A stretch of 23,916 nt of DNA. Origin: GCA-003244245 sp035276605. GTDB lineage: Bacteria > Actinomycetota > Actinomycetes > Mycobacteriales > Pseudonocardiaceae. Below are positions 1 through 8,692 of the stretch, in pieces (the stretch's first letter is position 1; the number at the start of each line of letters is the position of its first letter). Location of the stretch: NCBI GenBank assembly GCA_035276605.1, contig DATELN010000236.1:1-23916 (forward strand). The letters are read 5' to 3'. The position numbers were made by a program, and so were the translations under genes. The notes beneath the pieces were generated by a model. The model searched no databases. It had not been told where the DNA came from and worked only from the letters and a program-made list of their open reading frames with translations.

Positions 1-121
1 CACCCTTTGACGCCGAGGAGAAGCCGTCGGACGAGCCGCCTTGATCTGGCGCTTTGCCTGGTTTTCCCTTTAGACGGGCCAGCCGGGTTTCTTGAACGCG
101 TGTTGCGGGTAGAAAGGGACC

Positions 122-193
122 ATGTTTTTAGTGCGGCCATCAGGGGTGTATTTTCCGCCGCCCGACGCATCAGCGCTGTGCCCGAAGGGATGA
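122..193 (+). CDS. possible 23-codon leader ORF upstream of the aminotransferase
   Basis: A short ORF begins at ATG 122, with a purine-rich AGAAAGGGA just upstream (about 112-120), and encodes MFLVRPSG... ending in ALCPKG. Its TGA (191-193) overlaps the aminotransferase ATG (190-192) as ATGA, the usual layout for translational coupling. Against it, third-position GC is only about 60 percent by hand count, below the neighbouring genes, so it may be a translated leader or chance. No homology is recognised. Confidence 0.25.
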   Translation: MFLVRPSGVYFPPPDASALCPKG

Positions 194-1377
194 TCGAGCA
201 GATGATCGCCAGACGCGTCGTAGCGGTGCAGCAGGCCCTGCATCCGTTCTTCACTGCGGTGCTGCAGTCGCCGCCCCGCAGCGGGCCGCCGGTGATCGCC
301 GACTTGATGACCGGTGATCCTCAGGAACTGCCCCCACCGGGATTCGTAGATGCGATGCAGCGATACAGCATTCCCCGCTCACCTGACTGGTTTGCCTACT
401 GTTTCGCCCACGAGCCCGCGCGTCAGGCGGCAGCAGCCGCACTGACCGCCGAGCTCGGGATGAACTTTGCTGGCAGCGACATCTTCCTCACCCGCGGCGC
501 TGGCGGAGCCATTGCCCTGGCACTGCTCACCGTGGTTGACCCCGGTGATGAGGTGGTCTTCTTAAGCCCGCCGTGGTTTTTCTACGAGGCGATGATCCTG
601 TCCATCGGCGCCACGCCGGTCCGGGTCCGCCTCGAACCACCCGCCTTCGACCTGGACGTCGACGCTATCGCCGCGGCGCTGGGCCCACGCACCCGCGCCG
701 TCGTGATGAACACCCCGCACAACCCGACCGGGCGCATCTACCCAGCAGCTGCGCTGCAGCGTCTGGCCGACACACTCGCCCAGGCCGCACAACGTTACGG
801 CCAACCGATCTGGGTCATTTCCGATGAGGCGTACAGCCGCATCCTGTTCGATGAACGCCGCTTCGTCAGCCCCAGCAGCTTCCACCCGTACTCGGTGCTC
901 GCCCGCACCTACAGCAAAACCACACTGACCCCAGGGCAACGGCTCGGCTACCTCGCTTTGGCGCCCGGTCCGCCGCAGACCGAGGCCATGCGCGATGCCG
1001 TTTTCCACGTCCTGTTGTCCTCCGGGTTGGCGATGCCGGATGCGGTCATGCAATACGCCCTACCCGACATCGACGGCCTGCTCATCGACGTCGCGGCGAT
1101 CCAATGCCGTCGTGACCGCATGGTGGCAGCGTTGCGCGAACAGGGTTATCAAGTGCACAGTCCCGAGGCGACCTTCTACCTGCTGCCCCAGGCGCCAGTG
1201 GCCGACGACAGCGCCTTTTGTGCGCTTCTGGCTCGGCAGGGCGTCGCCGTCCTGCCCGGTCACGTCATCGAGCTGCCGGGTTACTTCCGTATCTCGCTGA
1301 CGGCCACCGACGAGACAGTCGAACGATCACTGCCGATCTTCGCTCACGCTATCCAACACACACGGGGTACCGGCTAG
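190..1377 (+). CDS. PLP-dependent aminotransferase, class I/II
   Basis: This is a fold-type I aminotransferase of 395 aa from the chosen ATG at 190, the usual family length. The reading frame is open back to position 7, but that extension is Arg-rich and unlike the family. Visible motifs are the PHNPTG loop with Asn178, SDEAY with the pyridine-binding Asp212, the Schiff-base Lys243 in YSK, Arg251 in the phosphate-binding region, and Arg367 in YFRIS for the substrate carboxylate. It should move an amino group between an amino acid and a 2-oxo acid in the cytoplasm. Substrate specificity cannot be read from the sequence. The FAD oxidase starts 181 nt downstream on the same strand and may be co-transcribed. 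The tryptophan dioxygenase 5 kb away makes a kynurenine-type substrate thinkable, but that is inference. A short ORF overlaps the start codon. Confidence 0.85.
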   Translation: MIEQMIARRVVAVQQALHPFFTAVLQSPPRSGPPVIADLMTGDPQELPPPGFVDAMQRYSIPRSPDWFAYCFAHEPARQAAAAALTAELGMNFAGSDIFLTRGAGGAIALALLTVVDPGDEVVFLSPPWFFYEAMILSIGATPVRVRLEPPAFDLDVDAIAAALGPRTRAVVMNTPHNPTGRIYPAAALQRLADTLAQAAQRYGQPIWVISDEAYSRILFDERRFVSPSSFHPYSVLARTYSKTTLTPGQRLGYLALAPGPPQTEAMRDAVFHVLLSSGLAMPDAVMQYALPDIDGLLIDVAAIQCRRDRMVAALREQGYQVHSPEATFYLLPQAPVADDSAFCALLARQGVAVLPGHVIELPGYFRISLTATDETVERSLPIFAHAIQHTRGTG

Positions 1378-1468
1378 ACCCGAAAGGCCAAAGCCGCATT
1401 CTAGGCAAACGGCAACCAGATCGCCGGCTTCCTGCACAACGCCAATCCACAGAACTGGCCGATTCACG

Positions 1469-1549
1469 ATGAGATCCGATGAGCTCACCCATCACTATGC
1501 GGAAAGCGTCGGCATCTGGAACGCCTACCGTGACCATGCTGACAGGTAG
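1469..1549 (+). CDS. possible 26-codon ORF between aminotransferase and FAD oxidase
   Basis: ATG 1469 to TAG 1547-1549 encodes a 26-residue peptide (MRSDELTHHYAES...) that ends 9 nt before the FAD oxidase start. Its residue composition looks protein-like, but there is no clear ribosome binding site. It could be a small gene, the relic of a larger gene in the 180-nt spacer, or chance. Confidence 0.15.
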   Translation: MRSDELTHHYAESVGIWNAYRDHADR

Positions 1550-1558
1550 CTTCGCGGT

Positions 1559-2992
1559 ATGGGGCAGCAGGGCTGGTGGCAGCCGGTGGCGTTTGATTCG
1601 GCTAACCGCACGTGGGTTGCGCGGGACAGTCCGGCAGCCGTGCTGGTGCCCGAACTGGACGGGGCGCTGGTGTGCGACGGGCCCAGCCTGCGCTGGGCCG
1701 CCGAGGACTTCGGTCATGTGGTCCATCGGCGCCCACGAGCGGTGCTACGGCCCGGGGGGATAGCCGACGTGGCCGCGATGGTCAGGTTCGCCGGCGAGGT
1801 TGGGTTAGATATCGCGGCGCGCGGCGGTGGTCACTCCACTTATGGCCAGGCTCAGACCAGCGGCGGCATCGTCATCGACATGGCTGGACTGAACCTGGTG
1901 ACCGACGTGCGTGCCGACCGGGTCACCGCGCAGGCCGGTGCCCCGTGGAGTGACGTCTTGGACGCCACCCTGGCCTGCGGGCGCACGCCCGCAGTGCTGA
2001 CCGACTACCTGGACACCTCGGTGGGCGGCACCCTGTCCGTTGGCGGCGTCGGCGGCACCAGCCATCACCACGGGTTACAGGTTGACTGTGTCGACGAGCT
2101 GTCTGTGGTGACCGGAACGGGCCAGCTGATGGCATGCTCGCTGGAGCGCAACCGGAGATTGTTTGATGCGGTCCGGGCTGGGCTTGGACAATGCGGCATT
2201 ATCGTCAGCGCTACCCTGCGGGTAATTCCAGCCGCCACCCATGTTCGACGATATCGCCTGCATTATGGTGATCTGAAGACCTTCCTGGCAGATCAGCGCC
2301 AGCTCGTGATGCAAGGGCTATTCGATTTCGTTCAGGGCCAGATCTTCCCGGCGGCACCCGGCGTCTGGGAATACGTTCTTGAGGCCGCCGCTTATTACAT
2401 CCCACCAGTGGTGCCCCTTGACGCGGCGCTGCTCAATGGTCTGGGTTATGACGGTACCGACGAGGAGATCGACAACATTTCGTACCGGGCGTTCGCGCAT
2501 CGAATGGCTCCCGGCGAGGCGGCGCTACGGGCCAGCGGGGTGTGGCACTACCCACATGCCTGGCTCACCGTCTTGCTGCCTTCGCAGGCCACCGCAGCGT
2601 TCGTTGGTGAGGTCGTCGCCGGACTGACCGCGTCTACGCTGGGCCAGTCTGGCCTGGCCTTGCTCTATCCAATCCGCACCGACCGGTTGCACACCCCACT
2701 GACGCGAGTGCCTGACTCGGAGCTGGTCTGGCTGTTCGCATTGCTGCGGACCACCAGCATCGACGATCCCGCAAATGTCGCCGCCATGATCGAGGCAAAC
2801 CGGCTGGTCCACGACCGAGCTCTCGCCTGCGGTGGCGTCACTTACCCGATCAACTCTGTACCGATGTCTGCCGCGGACTGGCGCAGTCACTTCGGGCCGC
2901 GCTGGCGGCAGCTACAGACAGCCAAGCAAGAGTTCGACCCGTACGGAATTTTTGCCCCCGGCTACGGCATGCAACGGAACCCGCAGAGCTAG
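1559..2992 (+). CDS. FAD-linked oxidoreductase, cytokinin-dehydrogenase-like
   Basis: A 477-aa flavoprotein of the VAO/PCMH superfamily. The FAD-binding half (about residues 55-225) has RGGGHSTYGQAQ, in which His92 matches the covalent flavin-attachment histidine of cytokinin dehydrogenases. It continues with GGTLSVGGVGG, VVTGTGQLMACS and GLGQCGIIVSATL. The C-terminus has the family signature FDPYGIF.PGYGM. This order of motifs is closest to plant and bacterial cytokinin dehydrogenases (for example Rhodococcus FasE), although the true substrate may be another amine or alcohol. No second cysteinyl flavin link is evident, so a single covalent bond is expected. No signal peptide is seen. The start is ATG 1559 with a weak AGG about 12 nt upstream. 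It follows the aminotransferase and precedes the PHP protein. Confidence 0.8.
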   Translation: MGQQGWWQPVAFDSANRTWVARDSPAAVLVPELDGALVCDGPSLRWAAEDFGHVVHRRPRAVLRPGGIADVAAMVRFAGEVGLDIAARGGGHSTYGQAQTSGGIVIDMAGLNLVTDVRADRVTAQAGAPWSDVLDATLACGRTPAVLTDYLDTSVGGTLSVGGVGGTSHHHGLQVDCVDELSVVTGTGQLMACSLERNRRLFDAVRAGLGQCGIIVSATLRVIPAATHVRRYRLHYGDLKTFLADQRQLVMQGLFDFVQGQIFPAAPGVWEYVLEAAAYYIPPVVPLDAALLNGLGYDGTDEEIDNISYRAFAHRMAPGEAALRASGVWHYPHAWLTVLLPSQATAAFVGEVVAGLTASTLGQSGLALLYPIRTDRLHTPLTRVPDSELVWLFALLRTTSIDDPANVAAMIEANRLVHDRALACGGVTYPINSVPMSAADWRSHFGPRWRQLQTAKQEFDPYGIFAPGYGMQRNPQS

Positions 2993-3112
2993 GCGGCTCC
3001 GGCGCGGAACCGAGGGAGTCTGCTGATGGGCCATGCGACAGACGCTCGCCGCCCGTCTCAGAGACCAGTGCACGCCCGGCAAGATCCACAGGACCCAGCC
3101 TAGGTTGACTGC

Positions 3113-4588
3113 ATGTGCGAGCAACCCGATGCGCTGGCCGCGGAGACGTTGCTGCCGGGAGTTACCTTCGCCGAGCAGCTGAACACCGAGCCGTTCGGCG
3201 AGCAGATCCGGACCGTCACCGGCACCCTGCGGGCCGACGTATCCGACTGGTACTACCTGCCGGTGGACGTGCCGGGTGGGGTCCGCGAGATCGAGGTCGC
3301 CTACAGCTACGACCGCCCGCAAGTGTCGCCGGGTGGCAGGGGGAATGCACTGGACATCGGTATCTTCTCGCCGGCCGGGGTGCAGCTGGGCAACCAGCGC
3401 GGCTTCCGCGGCTGGTCGGGCGGCTTCCGGGACCGGTTCACGATCAGTGCGGCGGCGGCCACCCCCGGATACCTGCCGGGCCCGATCGAGCCCGGTCGCT
3501 GGCATGTGATTTTCGGGCCGTACACCGTCGCCCCACAGGGCCTTAATTACACGGTCAGTATCACGCTGCGGTTTGGCGGCTCCGACCCGGCCTTCATACC
3601 CAAGCCGGCGCCGGCCAGCGCACCAGGCCGTGACCGCGGTCGGGCCTGGTATCGCGGGGACGGCCATGTGCACACCGTGCACTCCGACGGCCGGCGCACC
3701 CCGGCTGAGCTGGCCGCCGCCGCTCGGGCCGCCGGGCTCGACTTCATGGTGTCGACCGAGCACAACACGCCGAGCGCATCGCTGCAGTGGGGTGAGCATG
3801 CTGGAGCCGACCTGCTGATCGTCAACGGCCAGGAGGTCACCACCCGCTCCGGACACTGGCCGGCGTGGAACCTTCCGGTGGGCAAGTGGATCGACTGGCG
3901 CTACCGGGCGCAGGACCGCCACCAACTGCGCCGGTTCGTCGACGAGGTGCACCGGGCCGGCGGGCTCGTGGTCGCTGCGCATCCGTTCGCGTCATGCTTC
4001 GGCTGCGCGTGGGAGTACGGCTACGAACGGGCCGACCTGGTCGAGGTGTGGAACGGACCGTGGACGCTCGACGACGAGGCCGCGGTGATGAGCTGGCACG
4101 GGCTGCTGCGCGCCGGCACCTGGGTACCGGCCGTCGGCAACAGTGACGCGCATAATCCCGACCACGTGGTCGGACTGCCCCAAAATGTGGTGCTCGCCGA
4201 GAAGCTCAGCCCGCGCAAGCTGATGGACGGGTTCGAGGCCGGGCGGAACTGGATCGCGGAGTCCGCGCTGGTGCAGCTGACGTTCGGGGCGACGGATGGG
4301 GTGCGCCTGGCCGGCATGGGCGAGGTGCTGACCACGAGTACCGGCACACCAGTCACCATCGAGTTGACTGTCTCGGGCGCTCCGGGAACCTCCGTGCGGC
4401 TGTTCGATCAGAGCGGTCCGCAGTGGATTCAGCCGGTGGACGCGACAGGCTCGGCGACAGTCAAGTGGACCACGCAGACTCGCTACTCCCGATGGGTGCG
4501 CGCCGAAGTGCGCCGGCCGGTGGCGACCGCCACCACCCCGGACTCAATGGTGGCACTCACCAACCCGGTGTTTCTCGCCTCGCGCTGA
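3113..4588 (+). CDS. PHP-domain metallohydrolase, CehA/McbA family
   Basis: A 491-aa protein. The N-terminal region (about 1-165) is beta-rich and the PHP-type phosphoesterase/amidohydrolase domain spans about 178-385. Metal-binding motifs are GDGHVHT (His185, His187), SDG (Asp192), TEHN (Glu216, His217), Glu241 in GQEVT, His290 in AAHP and NSDAH (Asp345, His347). A beta-sandwich tail follows. Family members hydrolyse carbamates or phosphoesters; CehA, which acts on carbaryl, names the family, but this substrate is unknown. No signal peptide is obvious. ATG 3113 has TAGG 8 nt upstream. The gene converges on the transglycosylase, with only 2 nt between stop codons, so terminators or antisense overlap must be shared. 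Confidence 0.85.
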   Translation: MCEQPDALAAETLLPGVTFAEQLNTEPFGEQIRTVTGTLRADVSDWYYLPVDVPGGVREIEVAYSYDRPQVSPGGRGNALDIGIFSPAGVQLGNQRGFRGWSGGFRDRFTISAAAATPGYLPGPIEPGRWHVIFGPYTVAPQGLNYTVSITLRFGGSDPAFIPKPAPASAPGRDRGRAWYRGDGHVHTVHSDGRRTPAELAAAARAAGLDFMVSTEHNTPSASLQWGEHAGADLLIVNGQEVTTRSGHWPAWNLPVGKWIDWRYRAQDRHQLRRFVDEVHRAGGLVVAAHPFASCFGCAWEYGYERADLVEVWNGPWTLDDEAAVMSWHGLLRAGTWVPAVGNSDAHNPDHVVGLPQNVVLAEKLSPRKLMDGFEAGRNWIAESALVQLTFGATDGVRLAGMGEVLTTSTGTPVTIELTVSGAPGTSVRLFDQSGPQWIQPVDATGSATVKWTTQTRYSRWVRAEVRRPVATATTPDSMVALTNPVFLASR

Positions 4589-4590
4589 GG

Positions 4591-5544
4591 TCACCTGATG
4601 GCCTGGGCACTGCGGGCGTAGGCCTGGGCGTAGGCGTAGACGTTTCTGGCGTAGTCCATGGAGTTGTTGTAGGACAAGATCGCCTGCAGCCAATCCTCAC
4701 TTCGAGCCAGGTTGCGGTTGTTGGCACATAAATACTTCGCCGCGGCCAGCGCGGCGTTGTCGATATTCTGCGGATCGGTCATTCCGTCGCCGTGCGCGTC
4801 GGTGCGCCAGATGGCCCACGCTGACGGGATGAACTGGAAAGGCCCCACGGCGCGCTCCCAGATCCTGTCCCCGGTCAACCGGCCGCCATCGGTGGCCGGG
4901 ATCACGCGGGTGCCGTTGGCGCCATTGAGGGCGATGCCGATGATCGGTGCGGAGGGCCGGCCATCGGCCAGCAGGGTCCGGCCTCCGATGGTGCCGTGCT
5001 GGGATTCCACCGCTGCAATGCCGGCCAGGGTTGTCCAGGTGAGCTGGCAGCTGGGACGGCTGCGGGCCATCACCGCATGAGCGTAGGCATAGGCCTGTAG
5101 CGCTCGCACGGGGATCCCGGTAACCCAGGACAGCCGGCTAGCCCAGGCAAAGTAAGCCTGCTGCGGCCTACCCCCAGGCGTGGTCGACGCGGGAATCTGG
5201 GCGGGGATGGTGACGGCTTGGGTCGGCGCGGCGATCGGTGCCGCAGGCGACGGAGCGGCCGGCGCGGCGGCGGGCTCGGGAAGATCGGGCGGTGCCGGGG
5301 CTTCGAGCAGCGTCGGAGGCTCGGCCATCACCACTGGGGCCGACGCAGCCAGTCCCCGTTCGGGCGACAGGGCGGTCACCGTGGTCAACACCGCCGCCAT
5401 CAAACTGGCGGAGGCCAGTGCACCACCAGAGACCGCGGCACATAACCCGTAACGCCACACCCGGCTCAAGACCCGGCGCTGTCGCCGACACGATGCACGC
5501 CCGGGTGATCCGATGGAGGCAGCAGTCGACCTATCGCTGCTCAT
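4591..5544 (-). CDS. lytic murein transglycosylase, MltB/SLT_2-like
   Basis: A 317-aa exported peptidoglycan lytic enzyme. A basic N-terminus (1-30) leads to a hydrophobic segment at about 31-60 (signal anchor or signal peptide), then an Ala/Pro-rich linker at about 66-125 and the catalytic domain at about 130-315. The catalytic glutamate is Glu180 in GIAAVESQHG. The MltB-type signature is AVGPFQFIPSAW (232-243), followed by HGDGMTDPQNI and the ILSYNNS segment. Such enzymes cleave the MurNAc-GlcNAc bond to the 1,6-anhydro product and act in wall remodelling. The 250-nt spacer to the divergent hydrolase gene would carry both promoters. ATG 5544 lacks a strong Shine-Dalgarno. Confidence 0.88.
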   Translation of the reverse strand: MSSDRSTAASIGSPGRASCRRQRRVLSRVWRYGLCAAVSGGALASASLMAAVLTTVTALSPERGLAASAPVVMAEPPTLLEAPAPPDLPEPAAAPAAPSPAAPIAAPTQAVTIPAQIPASTTPGGRPQQAYFAWASRLSWVTGIPVRALQAYAYAHAVMARSRPSCQLTWTTLAGIAAVESQHGTIGGRTLLADGRPSAPIIGIALNGANGTRVIPATDGGRLTGDRIWERAVGPFQFIPSAWAIWRTDAHGDGMTDPQNIDNAALAAAKYLCANNRNLARSEDWLQAILSYNNSMDYARNVYAYAQAYARSAQAIR

Positions 5545-5756
5545 GACTCACATCAACGACTGACCGCCCAGCCAGACGCGCGACGGCATCCGACCCTGCC
5601 AGCAAGGTGGGCAAGGCGATCAACCATCGACTGGTGGGGACGGCCCGGGCAACCTTGATCAGAGAAACTACCGGACTGCGGGATAGCACGGCGGGTTATG
5701 CGCGAGTCAGCCTGATAAGGCGACCCAGTGGGCGTGCTGGTGGTCGTCCGGGGGAC

Positions 5757-5762
5757 TAGAAT
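5757..5762 (+). promoter_or_regulatory. possible -10 element TAGAAT for the alpha/beta hydrolase
   Basis: TAGAAT (5 of 6 to consensus) lies 34 nt before the ATG. The hexamer 17 nt upstream, GTGCTG at 5734-5739, is a poor -35. Confidence 0.35.
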
Positions 5763-5795
5763 GCCTGATATCGACGTTTATTTCGGAGAAAATGT

Positions 5796-6566
5796 ATGAT
5801 GCGTTCAGCCATCGCCGCGCCTGATAATGCGCGAATCCGCTGGATGGAGATTGCTGGGCCACCGGCACCGACACTGTACCTACACGGTCTCGGAGCGGCC
5901 GCCGTGCCGTATTTTTTAGACGTGGCTTTACACCAAGATATGACACTGCGCCGATCGTTGTTCATCGATCTTTTAGGATGTGGTTTGAGCGACCGACCCA
6001 AGCATTTCGGCTACACACTGGCAGATCACGCGAAAGCAGTCGCCGCGGCGCTGGATGCGACCGGAGTTCGTGATGTCAATGTGGTGGGACACAGCCTAGG
6101 CGGGTCGGTGGCGATCGTTCTCGCTTACGAACGACCCGACCTGGTGGGGCGGCTGGTGATAGCTGAGCCCAACTTGCTGCCATGGGATGGCGACGCGAGT
6201 GTCGGCATAGCGGGGCAAGCCGAAGACGCGTTCGTCGATCACGGCTTTGACGAATTGGTGGCCCACTCCGATCCCGACTGGGTAGCGACGCTGCGCATGG
6301 CCGATCCCTGTGCGTTACACCGCACCGCGGTCGGCCTGTGCCATGGATCCGACCCGGTGATGCACACGATGTTGTGTTCGCTGTCGATCCCGCGAACCCT
6401 TGTGTACGGCTCGAAAAGCACGCCGCCGCCCGAATCTGACCGTCTTCGGGATGCCGGAGTCTCGTTCATGGAAGTGCCGCATGCCGGCCATCTGATGATG
6501 AAAGATAATTTAGACGGATTCGTCTCTTCTATTGTCTCCGCATTGGGGACCTCGGCGAATCCTTGA
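5796..6566 (+). CDS. alpha/beta-fold hydrolase
   Basis: A 256-aa soluble hydrolase. YLHGLG (28-33) forms the oxyanion region, the nucleophile elbow is GHSLGGS with Ser100, and His232 in PHAGH is the catalytic base. The usual acid position after strand 6 (LVYGSKS) lacks the expected Asp, so the acid may come from elsewhere. ATG 5796 has GGAGAA 5 nt upstream. The 3' end overlaps the 3' end of the opposing TDO gene by 38 bp. The chemistry is probably ester, amide or lactone cleavage. Next to TDO, an N-formylkynurenine formamidase role is attractive, but the HGGxW motif of classical KynB-like alpha/beta formamidases is absent. Codon GC is lower than in genes to the left. Confidence 0.8.
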   Translation: MMRSAIAAPDNARIRWMEIAGPPAPTLYLHGLGAAAVPYFLDVALHQDMTLRRSLFIDLLGCGLSDRPKHFGYTLADHAKAVAAALDATGVRDVNVVGHSLGGSVAIVLAYERPDLVGRLVIAEPNLLPWDGDASVGIAGQAEDAFVDHGFDELVAHSDPDWVATLRMADPCALHRTAVGLCHGSDPVMHTMLCSLSIPRTLVYGSKSTPPPESDRLRDAGVSFMEVPHAGHLMMKDNLDGFVSSIVSALGTSANP

Positions 6567-7341
6567 CGCTAGCCCGCATACGATGTAGGAGCTGATGGCG
6601 GCAATCCCACAACTCTGGGAAAAAACGATATTGCCGGTTACGTTCGAGAAACTCGCGCGCGGTGCCGCCCGTGCCGCGACTGCGCCCGATCATCCGCTCA
6701 ACCAGTGTCTGATGTTCACTACGCCAGCGTATCCACAGTTCGTCAAAGTCGACCAGCAGCTCAGCGACAAGGTAAGCCCCATTGTCTTCGGCGGTGTCGA
6801 GATAGATATCGGCGACGCACCGGTATCCTGCATCTTGGGTCGCCCGTAAGAATGTCTCACGTAAGCTTGCTTCGCCCAATGCCGCCACGATGTCTACGCC
6901 GAGCTGTCCTCGATCGAATGCGCGCATCATGGCGATGTGTTGCTCACTGCGAATTCCGCACAGCACCTCAAGGTGACGGAACTGGCGCGACTGCGCGCCA
7001 GTAGCAGGACCCAACGCCGCGCGGAACTCGTAGAAGGCAGTTGGCGCCATGCGCTGCAGGGTGCGCATCTGCCCAAGCACGGCCTCCGAGACCGAAATCA
7101 TACGCCTGACCACAAGGCTGGCGCGATTCCATTCTCCTGCCGCCAAGGCCGATCGGCCGTCACGAACCTGGGCTATGAGCAGCTTCAACCATAACTCAAT
7201 AGCCTGGTGCGTAATGATGAAATGAAGCTCATCCGGGTGTGGCGGATCACACTGCGGAGCTTGCAGCGCGAGTAGCTCGTCGAGTCGAAGATAGGATGCA
7301 TAAGTCAACGGCCCCGTCCGGCCCTGTGGCGCATTTACCAT
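6529..7341 (-). CDS. kynA: tryptophan 2,3-dioxygenase family heme enzyme
   Basis: A 270-aa protein close to the usual bacterial TDO length. All the hallmark segments are present: LTYASYLRLDELL near the N-terminus, FIITHQAIELWLKLL with distal-pocket His45, FYEFR and SRQFRHLE with substrate-carboxylate Arg122, SEHQTLVERMIG with proximal heme ligand His210, GTGG (223-226) and RFFPELW (239-245). The expected reaction is O2-dependent opening of the tryptophan indole ring to N-formylkynurenine. The start is ATG 7341, preceded by GGAAAGAAAGAG, rather than the upstream in-frame ATG at 7437. It is last in a run MBL > LLM > TDO, 97 nt after the LLM gene. No kynureninase is in the window, so a pathway other than simple catabolism is possible. 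The symbol rests on motifs only. Confidence 0.88.
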   Translation of the reverse strand: MVNAPQGRTGPLTYASYLRLDELLALQAPQCDPPHPDELHFIITHQAIELWLKLLIAQVRDGRSALAAGEWNRASLVVRRMISVSEAVLGQMRTLQRMAPTAFYEFRAALGPATGAQSRQFRHLEVLCGIRSEQHIAMMRAFDRGQLGVDIVAALGEASLRETFLRATQDAGYRCVADIYLDTAEDNGAYLVAELLVDFDELWIRWRSEHQTLVERMIGRSRGTGGTAREFLERNRQYRFFPELWDCRHQLLHRMRASVKDSPRSPMRRQ

Positions 7342-7438
7342 GTATCCACTCTTTCTTTCCGGGATGATGTTTGGTGCGCCATCACCACGGTGGTCGACCC
7401 GATGCGCGCAGCCAAAATCCCGTCGACGGCCCCGCAAA

Positions 7439-8692
7439 TCATTTGAGCCGCGGGACTACATACGTCCAGAAGTCCTCCATAGCCTGTAGCACCGCGGCGT
7501 TGTCGTTGGCGAAAAAGTCAAACCACAACATAAGTCGATCGTCGGGATGGTAGCGATCGCTGATCTGCGATGCAACGTCGTCAGGATTGCCGACCAATGC
7601 ATTAGATTCGGACTTGGCCAGCCTCGCTGCGTCCACGGTATTTTCCATAGCGGTCCAGTAGGCACTTAATGCTTCACGTGCTCGCAACGTCGCCGCGTCC
7701 CGCTGACTTTGCTCGGTAAGTCGCGGATTTCCGTTGACGAAGACGAACACAGTCCGTGGCATATAATCGCGGCACCAGGGACCCCCAGCCGGATGGAAAC
7801 ACTGGCGCATGCGATCGTGTGTCGCCTCGATCACCGCGGATTGGGTAATGCTGAGATTGAACGCCCGCACCGGGGCAAAGGTATTAAGGTGTTTTTGAAG
7901 TTCCGGATCATGCGTTCCGGCGGTCAGAGTCAGCAGCTCCCGCCGGTAGTCGGACGGAACAATCTTGGTATATTCATACTCCCACCGGCGAGGGACTACA
8001 ACCTCATCTCCCCGGGCCCCAGCGAGCCCGGCAATTTCACGCCATGCCGCAGGATCCGAGAAGTCGCCTGCGCCAAGCGAAAGCGAGGCGACATCAGAAG
8101 AAGCAAGTCCTTCGCCGCTTAACAGCCGAACGAACGTCTCTGCGGCTTCCCAGAAGATGGCTTTTTTGATCTGCGGCCATGCGCGCCGTTCCCATTCTGC
8201 GCGTGGCCGGATTCCCGAGGTCGCGTTGACAAAATCGAAACGGCCACCCGCGAAGCCGATATTAATCTTCCGCCGCTCCATTGGATCCAGCCCATGCAAC
8301 GCGACAGCGGTCGCCACCCGCTCAGCAGCCGCAAGCGGCCCACCGTTGCAGACAACATTCATAATTGCGGAACCAACGGATAACGTTGCGGTCCGCTCGA
8401 AGATCCGGGGCGCAAGCTGGCAGATGTCATTGTTGACGCCGATCTCTCCGCGCCACGAACGGAGCACCGGATTGGCATGTCGCTGCTGCGCCTCACTACT
8501 GTAGTGAGTTTCGGCCACCCAGACCGTGTCGAAGCCCAACTGATCGGCCAGGGTAATCTGCTCAAAGAATTCTGCGAGGATTACCGACTCGGCGGGCATG
8601 CCGTTCGGGCGTGGCGTCTGCGCCAGACTGCAGAACAGATCGAAGATCAACTTAATTCCTTTCCCATTACACTCAGCAGCGGACTGGCTCAT
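7439..8692 (-). CDS. LLM-class flavin-dependent oxidoreductase (luciferase-like monooxygenase)
   Basis: A 417-aa TIM-barrel luciferase-like protein. The N-terminal strand KLIFDLF leads to LADQLGFDTVWVAETHYSSE, the typical LLM start. NPVLRSW, FERTATLSVGSAI, GGPLAAAERVATAVAL and KINIGFAGGRFDF follow in family order. The C-terminus has VGNPDDVASQISDRY. Such enzymes use reduced FMN or F420; the cofactor is not decided here. ATG 8692 overlaps the MBL stop (TGA 8691-8689) by ATGA, so the two are translationally coupled. An in-frame ATG at 8914 lies inside the MBL gene and is rejected as the start. Base composition is lower in GC than the MBL gene it couples to. It is likely to oxygenate a pathway intermediate. 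Confidence 0.85.
   Translation of the reverse strand: MSQSAAECNGKGIKLIFDLFCSLAQTPRPNGMPAESVILAEFFEQITLADQLGFDTVWVAETHYSSEAQQRHANPVLRSWRGEIGVNNDICQLAPRIFERTATLSVGSAIMNVVCNGGPLAAAERVATAVALHGLDPMERRKINIGFAGGRFDFVNATSGIRPRAEWERRAWPQIKKAIFWEAAETFVRLLSGEGLASSDVASLSLGAGDFSDPAAWREIAGLAGARGDEVVVPRRWEYEYTKIVPSDYRRELLTLTAGTHDPELQKHLNTFAPVRAFNLSITQSAVIEATHDRMRQCFHPAGGPWCRDYMPRTVFVFVNGNPRLTEQSQRDAATLRAREALSAYWTAMENTVDAARLAKSESNALVGNPDDVASQISDRYHPDDRLMLWFDFFANDNAAVLQAMEDFWTYVVPRLK

Noticed and set aside
7..189. N-terminal extension of the aminotransferase from position 7
   Set aside because: The extra 61 residues are Arg-rich and do not fit the family, whose length is met from 190.
2912..3982. 356-codon minus-strand ORF opposite the PHP gene
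   Set aside because: Shadow of a high-GC gene; the product lacks any motif.
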